A stretch of 64,000 bases of DNA from Lactiplantibacillus plantarum EGD-AQ4 (GTDB lineage Bacteria > Bacillota > Bacilli > Lactobacillales > Lactobacillaceae), in assembly GCF_000463075.2 (NCBI RefSeq), contig NZ_AVAQ01000023.1:162252-226251 (forward strand), written 5' to 3'. Below are positions 44,883 through 53,742 of the stretch, in pieces; the stretch's first letter is position 1, and each line of letters starts with the position of its first letter. Below the pieces are notes generated by a model. It was given only the letters and a program-made list of their open reading frames with translations. It was not told where the DNA came from and did not search any database. The translations under genes and the position numbers were made by a program.

Positions 44883-45839
44883 CTAATAACCGCGGTCAAG
44901 ATCGACTTGATTGCGTGCGAGCGTGCCATCCTGAACGAATTGTGCAAAGTTCGCGGCAAAAATCGGAAAGATCGTCGCCCGAAAATGGGCAATCTGACCG
45001 GAAATATGTGGTGTAATGAGCACGTCATCGCGTTGCCAGAGCGGATGATCTGCAGGCAATGGTTCAGGTTCAGTCACGTCGAGGGCCGCCATGCTTAACT
45101 GGTGCTGGTCCAAGGCCGCCATCAAATCGGTCGTATTGACTGCGGGTCCGCGACCAATATTGATCAACATCGGCGCCTGTTTGGTCTGCGCAAAGAGCGC
45201 GGCATTAAATAAATGATGCGTCGTTGGTGTTAAAGGCAAGGCGTTGACGATAAAATTGGCTGTCGCCAACACCGGTTCCGTCGCCGTAAAAGCGACCGTT
45301 TCATGAAAATGTTCAGCTGGATGACCAGTCGTATTCACACCAATCACGTGCATCCCCAGTGCACTGGCCTTAGCTGCTAAGGATTGCCCAATTTGACCAG
45401 TTCCATAAATCAATAACTGTTGACCAGTCAGTGTCGAGGTCGTCATGGGTAATTGCCAAGCACGCTGGCCTTGTTGATTGAGCCAGGCTGCATGGTAGCC
45501 ACGAACGACCGTTAGCATCGCTGCCAAAACGGATTCACTGATGGCATCCGCATGAATCCCGCTGGTGTTCGCAACCAAGACACCAGCCGCTTGTAAGTCT
45601 TTCAGTGGCAGATAGTCCACGCCAGCAGAAATCACTTGCACAAATTTCAGCTGGTTGGTTGGCCGCGCTAATAGCGTCTTGAGTAGTGGATGATTGCCAT
45701 ACAGCACTTCAATTTCATCATAGTCCGCTGGCGTTATTGCGTCGGCATCCTTAAATTGCCACCCCGGATACTGTTCTTTCAACTGTTGCCGTTGCTCTGG
45801 CTTCGTCGCCTGCGCCATTAAAACGATTGGCATACGCAT
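44883..45839 (-). CDS. D-2-hydroxyacid dehydrogenase
   Basis: A 318-residue NAD-dependent dehydrogenase of the D-2-hydroxyacid family: nucleotide loop YGTGQIGQSLAAKA in the middle, catalytic Arg in INIGRGPAVNT, Glu in DVTEPEPLP and His in TPHISGQI. The N-terminal substrate domain is shorter and more variable than in D-lactate dehydrogenase, and the HSHx variants typical of fermentative enzymes are absent. It probably reduces a 2-keto acid or acts on a phosphoglycerate-like substrate. It is monocistronic, with repeat-rich DNA upstream. Confidence 0.9.
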   Translation of the reverse strand: MRMPIVLMAQATKPEQRQQLKEQYPGWQFKDADAITPADYDEIEVLYGNHPLLKTLLARPTNQLKFVQVISAGVDYLPLKDLQAAGVLVANTSGIHADAISESVLAAMLTVVRGYHAAWLNQQGQRAWQLPMTTSTLTGQQLLIYGTGQIGQSLAAKASALGMHVIGVNTTGHPAEHFHETVAFTATEPVLATANFIVNALPLTPTTHHLFNAALFAQTKQAPMLINIGRGPAVNTTDLMAALDQHQLSMAALDVTEPEPLPADHPLWQRDDVLITPHISGQIAHFRATIFPIFAANFAQFVQDGTLARNQVDLDRGY

Positions 45840-45938
45840 GACCCCATTTCTTCTTTATTCTCATGCTCAATGATACCACTACTGGATGTGAAAACCGCCC
45901 TAATTCGCTTAAGGCGGTATACTACTGGCTGTTTAGTT

Positions 45939-45992
45939 TTGTTCAGTTGTACCGAAGGGTTGTTCAGTCACCTGGCAGATTGAACTGAACAA
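45939..45992. promoter_or_regulatory. Three TTGTTCAGT half sites upstream of the dehydrogenase gene
   Basis: TTGTTCAGT at 45939-45947 and 45960-45968 (21 bp apart, two helical turns), then inverted ACTGAACAA at 45984-45992. They lie about 100-150 bp before the start codon, close to a possible minus-strand -10 TAGTAT near 45919. The regulator is unknown. Confidence 0.4.
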
Positions 45993-46066
45993 GCTTGCAA
46001 TGTACAACACTCAGCTTTCCTCACACTCAGGCTGGAACACTAGTGATGTCGGCGTTTCGAGCAACC

Positions 46067-46110
46067 AAAAAACAGGCAATCGAATCGAAATAATCGACCC
46101 ATTACCTGTT
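46067..46110 (-). terminator. Probable terminator downstream of the F420-reductase-like gene
   Basis: Minus-strand imperfect stem AACAGGTAAT / ATTGCCTGTT with six T, about 130 nt beyond the stop codon. Confidence 0.55.
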
Positions 46111-46241
46111 AAACAATGCTTAAGAAGCCGTAACTTAGCCTTGGTCACCATAGCTGAAACCCAAGGCCATTTAGACCACGTGCCTAAAATTGAACGGTCG
46201 ATTTGGCACGTCCACCACCATTCAAACTAATCGTCGCGATG

Positions 46242-46814
46242 CTACTTGATGACCGCAAAGCCACCGTCCCAGCCAATTTGTTCACTGGCCGCTAATGTCA
46301 TCTGTAAGAAGCCAACTGCTTCCAATTCACGGGCGCGTTTGAGCTTGCCAGCGTCCTTGACTTGTAATGGGCTCCCGGTTAACGCTTGTGCTAATTGGTG
46401 TTTAGCATCGTCATCATCACCCGCAACTAACACGGTTGTGGGTTCTTTGCCGTTGACCTGACCGCTTTGCAAAGTGGCTGCGAAAGTCGTGTTAAACGCC
46501 TTGAGCACCTTGCTGTCAGGTAATTGCCCTTGTAACTCCTGCGCTGCGGAACTATCAGCGGGCACAACCAGGCTATCCCAAGTATCAAAGTTCAATGGAT
46601 TCGTAATATCGATGACGATCTTACCCTTCAATTCAGTCGCGTACTGCTTTGCAAGGGCTGCTAAGGCTGGGTATGGCACTGCCATCACGATCAAGTCACC
46701 AAATGTCGTCGCTTGATCTTTTGAACTATAGTAAGTCACCGTTTGACCAGCCGCTTCAAAATTGTGCCCGATAGCTTGTCCCATATTACCCTTGCCAAAA
46801 ATTGTAATTTGCAT
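46242..46814 (-). CDS. NAD(P)-binding protein of the F420-dependent NADP reductase-like group
   Basis: A 190-residue Rossmann protein with ITIFGKGNMGQAIG at the start and the F420-reductase-like pattern (IVIDITNPLNFDTWD, VLKAFNTTFAATL). Lactobacilli lack F420, so the protein more likely uses NADP with an unknown partner, as do many NpdG-like proteins in Firmicutes. It is monocistronic. The start codon follows an AT-rich promoter region. Confidence 0.85.
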   Translation of the reverse strand: MQITIFGKGNMGQAIGHNFEAAGQTVTYYSSKDQATTFGDLIVMAVPYPALAALAKQYATELKGKIVIDITNPLNFDTWDSLVVPADSSAAQELQGQLPDSKVLKAFNTTFAATLQSGQVNGKEPTTVLVAGDDDDAKHQLAQALTGSPLQVKDAGKLKRARELEAVGFLQMTLAASEQIGWDGGFAVIK

Positions 46815-47013
46815 CGTCTATCCACTCCCATATTGTTTTTAATAAACATTTCAATATGATTATCATAACATTAATTATCCATCGATGGTGTTATCATGCT
46901 TATTCCCAATCCGTTCACCTGGATGACTGAACGTTGCCACATGATAAGGCCGACAAATTTTAGCGCTTCAATATTTGCCAGTAGTCGCAGCTAACAGTAG
47001 TCATTATTCAAGC

Positions 47014-47070
47014 AAAAACGCCTCGCGACCACCCGTCACAAAATTGTTTACGGGTGGTCACGAGACGTTT
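47014..47070 (-). terminator. Intrinsic terminator of the MapZ-like gene
   Basis: Minus-strand long stem AAACGTCTCGTGACCACCCG / CGGGTGGTCGCGAGGCGTTT with T-run, 77 nt after the stop. Confidence 0.9.
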
Positions 47071-47146
47071 AATCAACGTAACTGATGACTAAAGACGAGT
47101 ACCTCAGTCGTGTTTAGTTGTAAATCGAACTTGTCAGCTGATCCGC

Positions 47147-49585
47147 TTAATTAGTGCCGGTCCCATCACCATACGTGGTCGCACCAGTGCTTGAACTGGT
47201 CCCAGTAGTGGTTGATGATGACGTGGTACTATAGTCATTCGTCGAACTGCTATCATCGTCCGCGCTATAACTATAGCTATAGCTGGACGCCTTTGAGCTA
47301 GAAGTTGCCGAACTCGTATCCGTATCATTACTATAACTATAAGTATCGTCCGATGAGCTACTGCTACTATAAACCGACGATGAGGAACTCGAAGATGATT
47401 CTGGTTCGCTGTAACTGTAGCTATAGGTGCTGGAACTTGAAGATGACGCGGATGCCTTATTAGCCTTCGCAAGCTTCTTACGATCAGCTACTAACTTCAC
47501 GTAGTCGTTTTCAGCTAACTGCGATTTTTTGCGATAGGCCTTCAAGTTTGCGACCACCTTATCAACGGTGGTTGACGGGGTCGACGCCTTCAACTTGTTC
47601 TTCTTGTTATAGAGTTTCTGGAAGGCAGTATCATAGCTGACTACCTTTTTGACGGTCTTACCGGTCTTTTCAAACAACTTGTCATACTTCTTGGCAAAAT
47701 AGGCCTTGTTCGTCGTCAAACCAGTACTGGTCAACCGTTGCTGATTCTTGGTAATCGTATCCATAGTGACATTCGCCTTGATACGACCTTGAGCATTACG
47801 CAAATCTTGATAGTTCGTCCGGACTTTGAGCATTTTGGCAGCAGTATCATGTTGCTTCTGCAAGCTCGTCTTTTCGCTCGAATCCTTCATATTATCAATA
47901 TTAGTTTGTAACTTCGCCAATGTCGCACTCGTTGTGCTACTTCGTAAGTCGCGTTGCGCTGATGATGTGTAAACTTGGTCGACGATCCGTTCGGCACTGG
48001 TCCGTGCTTCTGCCTGCGTCGTTTGCGCATGGTTCCACATGAATAAGGCACCACCTGCAGCCACGACTAAGATGGCAACTCCGGTCAGCATCAGTTTCCA
48101 ATTGTAACGCCGCGATTTCCGCTTCAGATGTGGATTTTGCTCATCATTTTCAAGTCTGGATGAATCCTGATCTTCAGCTTCCAAGTCATCAGCCGTGACG
48201 CGTTCTTCATGGCGAGCGACCCGCGACATACTCGTCTTTTTAGGTTGCTTCCCACCATTTGGTTGTTGATCACCATATAATTCTTCACGTGACAGTGGTA
48301 ATTCTGGTTGTGACTCATCTTCAGGCTGTTCTGTCCCTTTGACCGCAATCTTCGGCTGTTGCTTACGCGCAACCGGTGGAATGTGGTCAGCCGGAATCCG
48401 CCGCGCAACTTTTGGTTGTTGTGGGGCTTCAGATTTCGCTTGTGACGCGTTAGCAGTGGTCGATTGACTTGTCGCTGACTTGGCACGGTTCGCCTGAGAC
48501 GATTGCCCCTTGACTTTCGCCGAAGCTGCCGAAGTCGCCTTCGTTGCCGCTGAAGTCTGGGCCTGTGAGCCGGCAGACTTGGCCGCGTTTGACTTGGTAG
48601 CTGATTTTGCAGCTGCACCTTGAGCAGTGGCTGATTGGGCCGCAGCCGTCTTCGCGCCTTGCTTAGTTGCACTCGTCGAAGTTGCTGCTGAGTCATTGGT
48701 CGACTTGCCGGTTGCTGAACTAGCAGCAGCTTGGCTGGTTGCCGAATTTTCTGACGTTTGTTGGCTACGTTTAGCCGCAGCTTGTCGTGCATGTCGAGCT
48801 GTCCGCGTCATTGGTTCTGCCGTCGTATCGCCGGCTTGTGAGCCTGATTGACTGCTCGTCGCTTGCTGATTCGTTGCTTGACTAGTCGTTTCAGCCGCCG
48901 ACTGACTCCTCTGAGCAGCAGACTTGGCTTGCGCGGCGTGTTTAGCTCTCCGCGTCGTCGGTTCTGCCGACTGCTGGTCCACTGATGTCGCCTGGCTAGT
49001 GGCAGCTTTTGCTGATTGAGCATTCTTCGCTGAGGCCGACTGTGATTGGGTCGCCTTAGTTGCTTGCGACGCTTTGGTTCCAGCATCCTTAGTCGTCGCC
49101 TTTGCAGCCGAGCCTGCTGTTTTGGCTGATTCTGCTGATTTAGCCCCTTGCTTCGTTTGACTCGCAGCTTGCTTAGCTGCTTGTGCCCGCCGTTGTGCAT
49201 CCTTCGACATGGTGGCACTAGTTGCCGCATGTTTGGCCGTGTCCGCTTTGTCGGACTTCTCGGACTTAGCGGCTGTCGAATTTGCTTTGTTTGCAGCGGT
49301 CGATTTAGTATCTCCATGCTGCTGTGCTTTTTTGGCCACTTTTTCAGGTTCAATCACTGCATCAACGGGTTGTTTACTATCCTCGGCATCCGCCTGAGAA
49401 CGAGGGATGTTGACCGTTGATTTTGCTTCGGGATCGTCTGATTTTGCCGCCGCTGAATCCTTTAGATCGTAGGCTAAAGGAATTTGTTCACTATCTTGTT
49501 CATCGTTATCATCGTCAGGAATCGGCTCCGTAATGGAATTCCACAGCCGTCTACCCAACCCTTCTTTTTTCTTCTTTTTAGACAA
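47147..49585 (-). CDS. MapZ-like division-site protein with a long low-complexity cytoplasmic domain
   Basis: An 812-residue bitopic protein. A charged N terminus (SKKKKKEGLGRRLW, then an acidic patch) leads into about 330 residues rich in Ala, Ser, Thr, Gln and Lys with internal duplications (EPTTRRAKHAAQAKSAAQRS and EPMTRTARHARQAAAKRS). One membrane segment lies near residues 497-516 (LMLTGVAILVVAAGGALFMW). A helical extracellular domain (IVDQVYTSSAQRDLRS on) resembles MapZ domain 1, and a Ser/Tyr-rich tail ends the protein. MapZ marks midcell and binds FtsZ. TTG 49585 is preferred: GAGGAG sits eight bases away, too close to the TTG two codons earlier. Confidence 0.6.
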   Translation of the reverse strand: MSKKKKKEGLGRRLWNSITEPIPDDDNDEQDSEQIPLAYDLKDSAAAKSDDPEAKSTVNIPRSQADAEDSKQPVDAVIEPEKVAKKAQQHGDTKSTAANKANSTAAKSEKSDKADTAKHAATSATMSKDAQRRAQAAKQAASQTKQGAKSAESAKTAGSAAKATTKDAGTKASQATKATQSQSASAKNAQSAKAATSQATSVDQQSAEPTTRRAKHAAQAKSAAQRSQSAAETTSQATNQQATSSQSGSQAGDTTAEPMTRTARHARQAAAKRSQQTSENSATSQAAASSATGKSTNDSAATSTSATKQGAKTAAAQSATAQGAAAKSATKSNAAKSAGSQAQTSAATKATSAASAKVKGQSSQANRAKSATSQSTTANASQAKSEAPQQPKVARRIPADHIPPVARKQQPKIAVKGTEQPEDESQPELPLSREELYGDQQPNGGKQPKKTSMSRVARHEERVTADDLEAEDQDSSRLENDEQNPHLKRKSRRYNWKLMLTGVAILVVAAGGALFMWNHAQTTQAEARTSAERIVDQVYTSSAQRDLRSSTTSATLAKLQTNIDNMKDSSEKTSLQKQHDTAAKMLKVRTNYQDLRNAQGRIKANVTMDTITKNQQRLTSTGLTTNKAYFAKKYDKLFEKTGKTVKKVVSYDTAFQKLYNKKNKLKASTPSTTVDKVVANLKAYRKKSQLAENDYVKLVADRKKLAKANKASASSSSSSTYSYSYSEPESSSSSSSSVYSSSSSSDDTYSYSNDTDTSSATSSSKASSYSYSYSADDDSSSTNDYSTTSSSTTTGTSSSTGATTYGDGTGTN

Positions 49586-49814
49586 AACCAACGCTCCTCG
49601 CCAATTTATAATTTATTCAGTCTCTGGTTAAGCGCCGACCAAAAATTAATTCATTTTCGGTAAAATAACCATTAATAGTTAAATTATAGCATGGAATTCA
49701 CTACTGAGAAACACTCGACTAACTGGTTTTGTGAATAACACCGCAATACCTTAATTTCACATGAAAACTCTGCTATAATCAGCTTATCAAGATATTTGAA
49801 AGCGAGGAGTTCAC

Positions 49815-50261
49815 ATGGCCACTGCTAAGGTTATTTTTGCCACGATTACCGGTAATAATGAGGACGTTGCCGATATTATTACTGAAAAATTTGAAAAGCT
49901 TGGAGTCGATGTTGCCAAGGAAGAAATCTCGCAAGCCGACGCCACGGAATTCAACGACGTCGATATTTGCGTCGTGGTCCCTTATACGTACGATGAAGGC
50001 GCACTTCCAGAAGAAGGGCTCGATTTCTACGAAGATTTACAGGATCTCGATTTAACCGGTAAAATCTACGGTTGCGCTGGTTCCGGAGATACGTTCTACG
50101 ACGACGATTACTGTAAAGCCGTCACCGATTTCAGTCAGGCTTTCAAAAAAGCTGGCGCGACTCAGGGAGCCAAGGATGTGTTCGTTAACCTTGCTCCTGA
50201 AGCGGATGACGTCAAGGCACTGGATGCGTTCACTGAACAACTAGTTGCGAAGGTGCAATAA
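49815..50261 (+). CDS. Flavodoxin
   Basis: A 148-residue flavodoxin: FMN phosphate loop FATITGNNEDVADII near residue 7-20, second FMN loop around PYTYDEGALPEEG and the third around GCAGSGDTFYDDDYC. It carries low-potential electrons, perhaps to enzymes such as ribonucleotide reductase activase or IspG/H in lactobacilli. GCGAGGAG precedes the ATG. It is monocistronic with its own terminator. Confidence 0.93.
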   Translation: MATAKVIFATITGNNEDVADIITEKFEKLGVDVAKEEISQADATEFNDVDICVVVPYTYDEGALPEEGLDFYEDLQDLDLTGKIYGCAGSGDTFYDDDYCKAVTDFSQAFKKAGATQGAKDVFVNLAPEADDVKALDAFTEQLVAKVQ

Positions 50262-50274
50262 TTTTTAACAAACG

Positions 50275-50316
50275 AAACAGGCCGCAGCTTCCGATTGGAA
50301 ACCGCGACCTGTTTTT
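50275..50316 (+). terminator. Intrinsic terminator of the flavodoxin gene
   Basis: Stem AAACAGGCCGCAGCTTCC / GGAAACCGCGACCTGTTTTT, with mismatches inside, followed by T-rich sequence. Confidence 0.85.
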
Positions 50317-50437
50317 GCATGGATTGTAAATTGTCACATGGCACTCATAAAGACTGTCCGTGCACAACTAGCACCTTCTATTTAGGCTGATTTACTTAAA
50401 AATTCGAACGTGAATCCAGCCCAGTTAGTGATGTGAT

Positions 50438-53400
50438 CTACTGTTTGCGGCGTAATCCCAACCAGCTACCAAACACCGTCAAGCCCAGTAGCAAGGCACC
50501 CCAGATACCGGTATTACTTGCTTGTTCACCGGTTTGTGGCAAGTAATCCGTCCCGATCTTAGCAGAAGCTGGCTGAACAGAACTGGATGGTGAAGCTTGG
50601 CCAAGTTGCGTCGTTGATTGGTCGCTAGCATTCAAGCCTGAATGCGATTGCCCATCCGTTGCTGCTGATAAATCAGCAAGAACTGCGTGAGTCGTACCGG
50701 TGGCATCAATCGAATAGTCGTTTGAACCATGATTAACGCCAGTTTTGCCTGGGATATTACCATTAGTCATCTGATCGTTAGCGCCTAAAGTACCCGGTTT
50801 GTCGGTGTTACCCACGCCCGGCTTACCATGGCTAGCCGTGTCACCGGCTTGCGGTTGTTCAGTCTGACTACCATTACCAGATTGGCTCTGTTCATTAGAA
50901 CCATCCATATCATCGCCATCGTCCGGCTGAGCTGGCTTTTCCCCGGCATCTGGTTGTTCTGATTCATCGGGTTCACTGGCATCGCCATCGCCCGGTTGTT
51001 CAGTATTCGCTCCATCGCCAGGCTGTTCGGATTCATCCGTTTCATCACCGTCATCTGGCTGTTCAGTGTTTGCATCACCATCGTCTACTGCGACGACCGT
51101 CACCGTCACGACTTCGGTAAATACTTTGCCGCTCGCATCGGTATATTGGTAGGTGATTTCGTAAACGCCCGCCTTCGTGGTATCCACGGTTCCGGTCACC
51201 AGCAGTTCATCAAACGGCACGGTGTCGCCATTGACGTCCGTCACGACGACCACATTTGCTTCCGGCTGCCAGGCATCGCCAACTTGCAGCGTTGAATCTT
51301 GAACTTGTAGTGCGCTCTGTGACTCACCCTGTTCATCATCTTCTTCAATCACGACGGTAATCGTCACCGTTGCCGCAACTAATTTGCCATGCTGATTTTT
51401 AAACTGATACGTAACTTGATAGTCGCCCGCAGTCGTCCAATCAGGCATCCCGATAACTTCGATTGCGGACCAGTCGACTGGTTGTCCGTCAACATCCGTC
51501 GCATTTTGGAAGTTCATTTGTGGCTGCCAAGTACTGCCACCCTGCCCATCCGTATGCACCGTCACGTGTTGTTGATGAAGATTCAAACTAGCCTGATTTT
51601 CTTTGACCGTCACCGTGATGGTCTGACTCTGATTGCCAACCGTATAGGTCACTTGATACTCCCCGGGTACTGCCGAATTGACGTCGCCTGTCACCGTGAC
51701 GTTGCTAAAATCAATCGGCTGACCATCCTTGTCAGTTGCGCCGTCAAACGCATCCTGTGGTTGCCAAATTCCGCCGGCGTGCAAGTCAGTATCATGAACG
51801 TTCAGACTAGTTTGGTCGGCTTTGACGATCACCAAAGCCGTCACCGTTTTCCCCGCGTACTTAAACGTCACTTGATAAGTTCCTGGACGTTTCGTATTCA
51901 CGCGGTCCCCGCGCAGTTTGACCGCCTTGGGATTGGTGGCATACAGCGCTTGTACATCGACCGGATTACCAAACTGGTCAACTAGTCCGTCGATACTGTG
52001 AGACCAATTCCAGTCGTCACCGGCATCGATGGTCACGTCATGTAAGTCGATGACCGCCCGATTGGCCTCCCAGATGTACGTCACCATAGCCGCACCGTTA
52101 CCGGAATAGCGCGCAATCAGCTCTTGGGTGGTCAAGGTGTCATTTGGGTCGTTGAGGTTGACCCAGCGACCGCTATATTTTTCGGACAAGTAGGGGCCGG
52201 ATAAACCAACTGATGGAGCGTCGAGAAGTTTAGATAAATTAGTGTTGGGACCTAGCGTTAGCTTTTTAAGACTAAAATCACCCAGAAACATAGCATGGTT
52301 CTCTGTAACCCGTGACATATCTAGACCTGAAATATCTAACACTTCTAATTTGGGGCTATACACAAATAAAGCACGAAAATTCTGAACTAATGCTGCGTCA
52401 AACTTGGAACCAAGTTTAATACTTGTCACATTGCGCATCCCACCGAACATCCACAACATTTCTGTCAAACTTGCACTCGAAAAATTAGAGACATCCAAAC
52501 TGCTGAATGCTGTACCATAAAACACAGCGGTCATATCTGTGACTTTTTCAGTATTAAATTGTTCCAATCCAATCACTGTTTTGAGGCTACCGCAGTATAA
52601 AAACGCACCAGATAGATCAGTCACATGGCTCGTATCCCAACCAGCTAAGTTGATACTCGTCAACTTAGAAAATTTAGGCCTATCATAAATGGCGACTGCA
52701 AATATCATTCTCATCTCTTCAAGTTTGCTTGTATTCCAGCTACTCAGGTCTAGGGTCGTCAAACTTAGATTATCCATAAAGAGTCCCCGCATGCTGACAA
52801 CCTCACTGGTATCAATTTTATCCAAGCCAACATAGCTTTTCACATTTTTTAAGTCGGCAAACAGTCCAGCCATATCTTTATCCGCAACTATCGTATCTGT
52901 GATAACCACTTTAGTTATTTGTTCAAACCACGTATATCGTTCCCAAGGGCTGCTCATACTATGCCACGGCTTTAGTTTTCCCCCACCGAGTGATAACACG
53001 CCGGTTTCACCATCAAACCACCAGTTAACACCAATGTTTCCTGTTACTTCTGTACTTCGCGTGTCTTGAATGCTACGTCCTAATTCATTGTCACGCTGTT
53101 CCTGGCGACGCAAGATCTCATTTGATTCCGTTAACACAGGTTGCTCAGTATCTGTTACGCTGATATCGGGACCGACAAGCGAACTTTCTGGTATTTCAGT
53201 TGCTTCATCAGCTTCATGATCCGCAGCTTGTTCTGAATCAGAGTGTACTGATGAACTATTGTGGTCGGCCACGACATCTGGTGCTGGTTCAACAGGCAAC
53301 TGATTATCTGCAGCAGGGCTTTCGGCAGTTTGGTCGAGACCCGCTGACTGATTTAGTTGTTCAGTGGACACTTGCGCTGAAGAATCAGCATGACTTTCAG

Positions 53401-53719
53401 TGGGCGCTGCCACCGTGGATTCCTGTACCGTGTCCGCTGCTTGTGAGTCGGTTGCCACCGCTTCAGCACTTGCCGGTGCATCGCTAACTTCAACTTGGAC
53501 TGTATTATCACCAGATGCTTGTTCAGTTACGTTCAGTGCCAGCTCGGGTTGCTGATCCGCTGGCATAGCTTGCGCTACAGCATCCGCCACTGGAACCGTA
53601 TCAGTGTCATCCGCGCGCCCATTAATCATGGTCAGGTTTAAGGTAATCAGCGTTATTCCAGCAAACACCCATGTTTTACCACTTTTATACATTTTATACC
53701 GTTTTGTTTGTTCTCTCAT
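50438..53719 (-). CDS. LPQTG-anchored surface protein with BspA-like repeats (paralogue 1)
   Basis: A 1093-residue wall-anchored protein. It begins with a KxYKxGKxW-type signal (YKMYKSGKTWVFAGITL, about 8-25), then an acidic Gln/Ala/Asp-rich stalk to about 215. BspA/DUF285 leucine-rich repeats follow (about 225-520: VVSMRGLF, LTTLDLSSWNTSKLEEM), then four Ig-like repeats (about 560-880), a Gly/Asp/Glu/Pro-rich linker, and sorting signal LPQTG at 1060-1064 with hydrophobic tail and RRKQ. Sortase A would link it to the wall. DUF285 proteins often act in adhesion; no ligand is evident. AAGGAG lies before the ATG. Confidence 0.9.
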   Translation of the reverse strand: MREQTKRYKMYKSGKTWVFAGITLITLNLTMINGRADDTDTVPVADAVAQAMPADQQPELALNVTEQASGDNTVQVEVSDAPASAEAVATDSQAADTVQESTVAAPTESHADSSAQVSTEQLNQSAGLDQTAESPAADNQLPVEPAPDVVADHNSSSVHSDSEQAADHEADEATEIPESSLVGPDISVTDTEQPVLTESNEILRRQEQRDNELGRSIQDTRSTEVTGNIGVNWWFDGETGVLSLGGGKLKPWHSMSSPWERYTWFEQITKVVITDTIVADKDMAGLFADLKNVKSYVGLDKIDTSEVVSMRGLFMDNLSLTTLDLSSWNTSKLEEMRMIFAVAIYDRPKFSKLTSINLAGWDTSHVTDLSGAFLYCGSLKTVIGLEQFNTEKVTDMTAVFYGTAFSSLDVSNFSSASLTEMLWMFGGMRNVTSIKLGSKFDAALVQNFRALFVYSPKLEVLDISGLDMSRVTENHAMFLGDFSLKKLTLGPNTNLSKLLDAPSVGLSGPYLSEKYSGRWVNLNDPNDTLTTQELIARYSGNGAAMVTYIWEANRAVIDLHDVTIDAGDDWNWSHSIDGLVDQFGNPVDVQALYATNPKAVKLRGDRVNTKRPGTYQVTFKYAGKTVTALVIVKADQTSLNVHDTDLHAGGIWQPQDAFDGATDKDGQPIDFSNVTVTGDVNSAVPGEYQVTYTVGNQSQTITVTVKENQASLNLHQQHVTVHTDGQGGSTWQPQMNFQNATDVDGQPVDWSAIEVIGMPDWTTAGDYQVTYQFKNQHGKLVAATVTITVVIEEDDEQGESQSALQVQDSTLQVGDAWQPEANVVVVTDVNGDTVPFDELLVTGTVDTTKAGVYEITYQYTDASGKVFTEVVTVTVVAVDDGDANTEQPDDGDETDESEQPGDGANTEQPGDGDASEPDESEQPDAGEKPAQPDDGDDMDGSNEQSQSGNGSQTEQPQAGDTASHGKPGVGNTDKPGTLGANDQMTNGNIPGKTGVNHGSNDYSIDATGTTHAVLADLSAATDGQSHSGLNASDQSTTQLGQASPSSSVQPASAKIGTDYLPQTGEQASNTGIWGALLLGLTVFGSWLGLRRKQ

Positions 53720-53742
53720 TCGTCATTCACTCCTTAATCTAA

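Noticed and set aside
46000..46230. 76-codon plus-strand frame
   Set aside because: No binding site, overlaps the terminator at 46067-46110 and has no recognisable features.
48124..49353. Long Arg/Gln/Leu-rich frames on the minus strand and others on the plus strand
   Set aside because: Shifted readings of the Ala/Gln/Ser-rich MapZ-like gene, whose biased codons keep other frames open.
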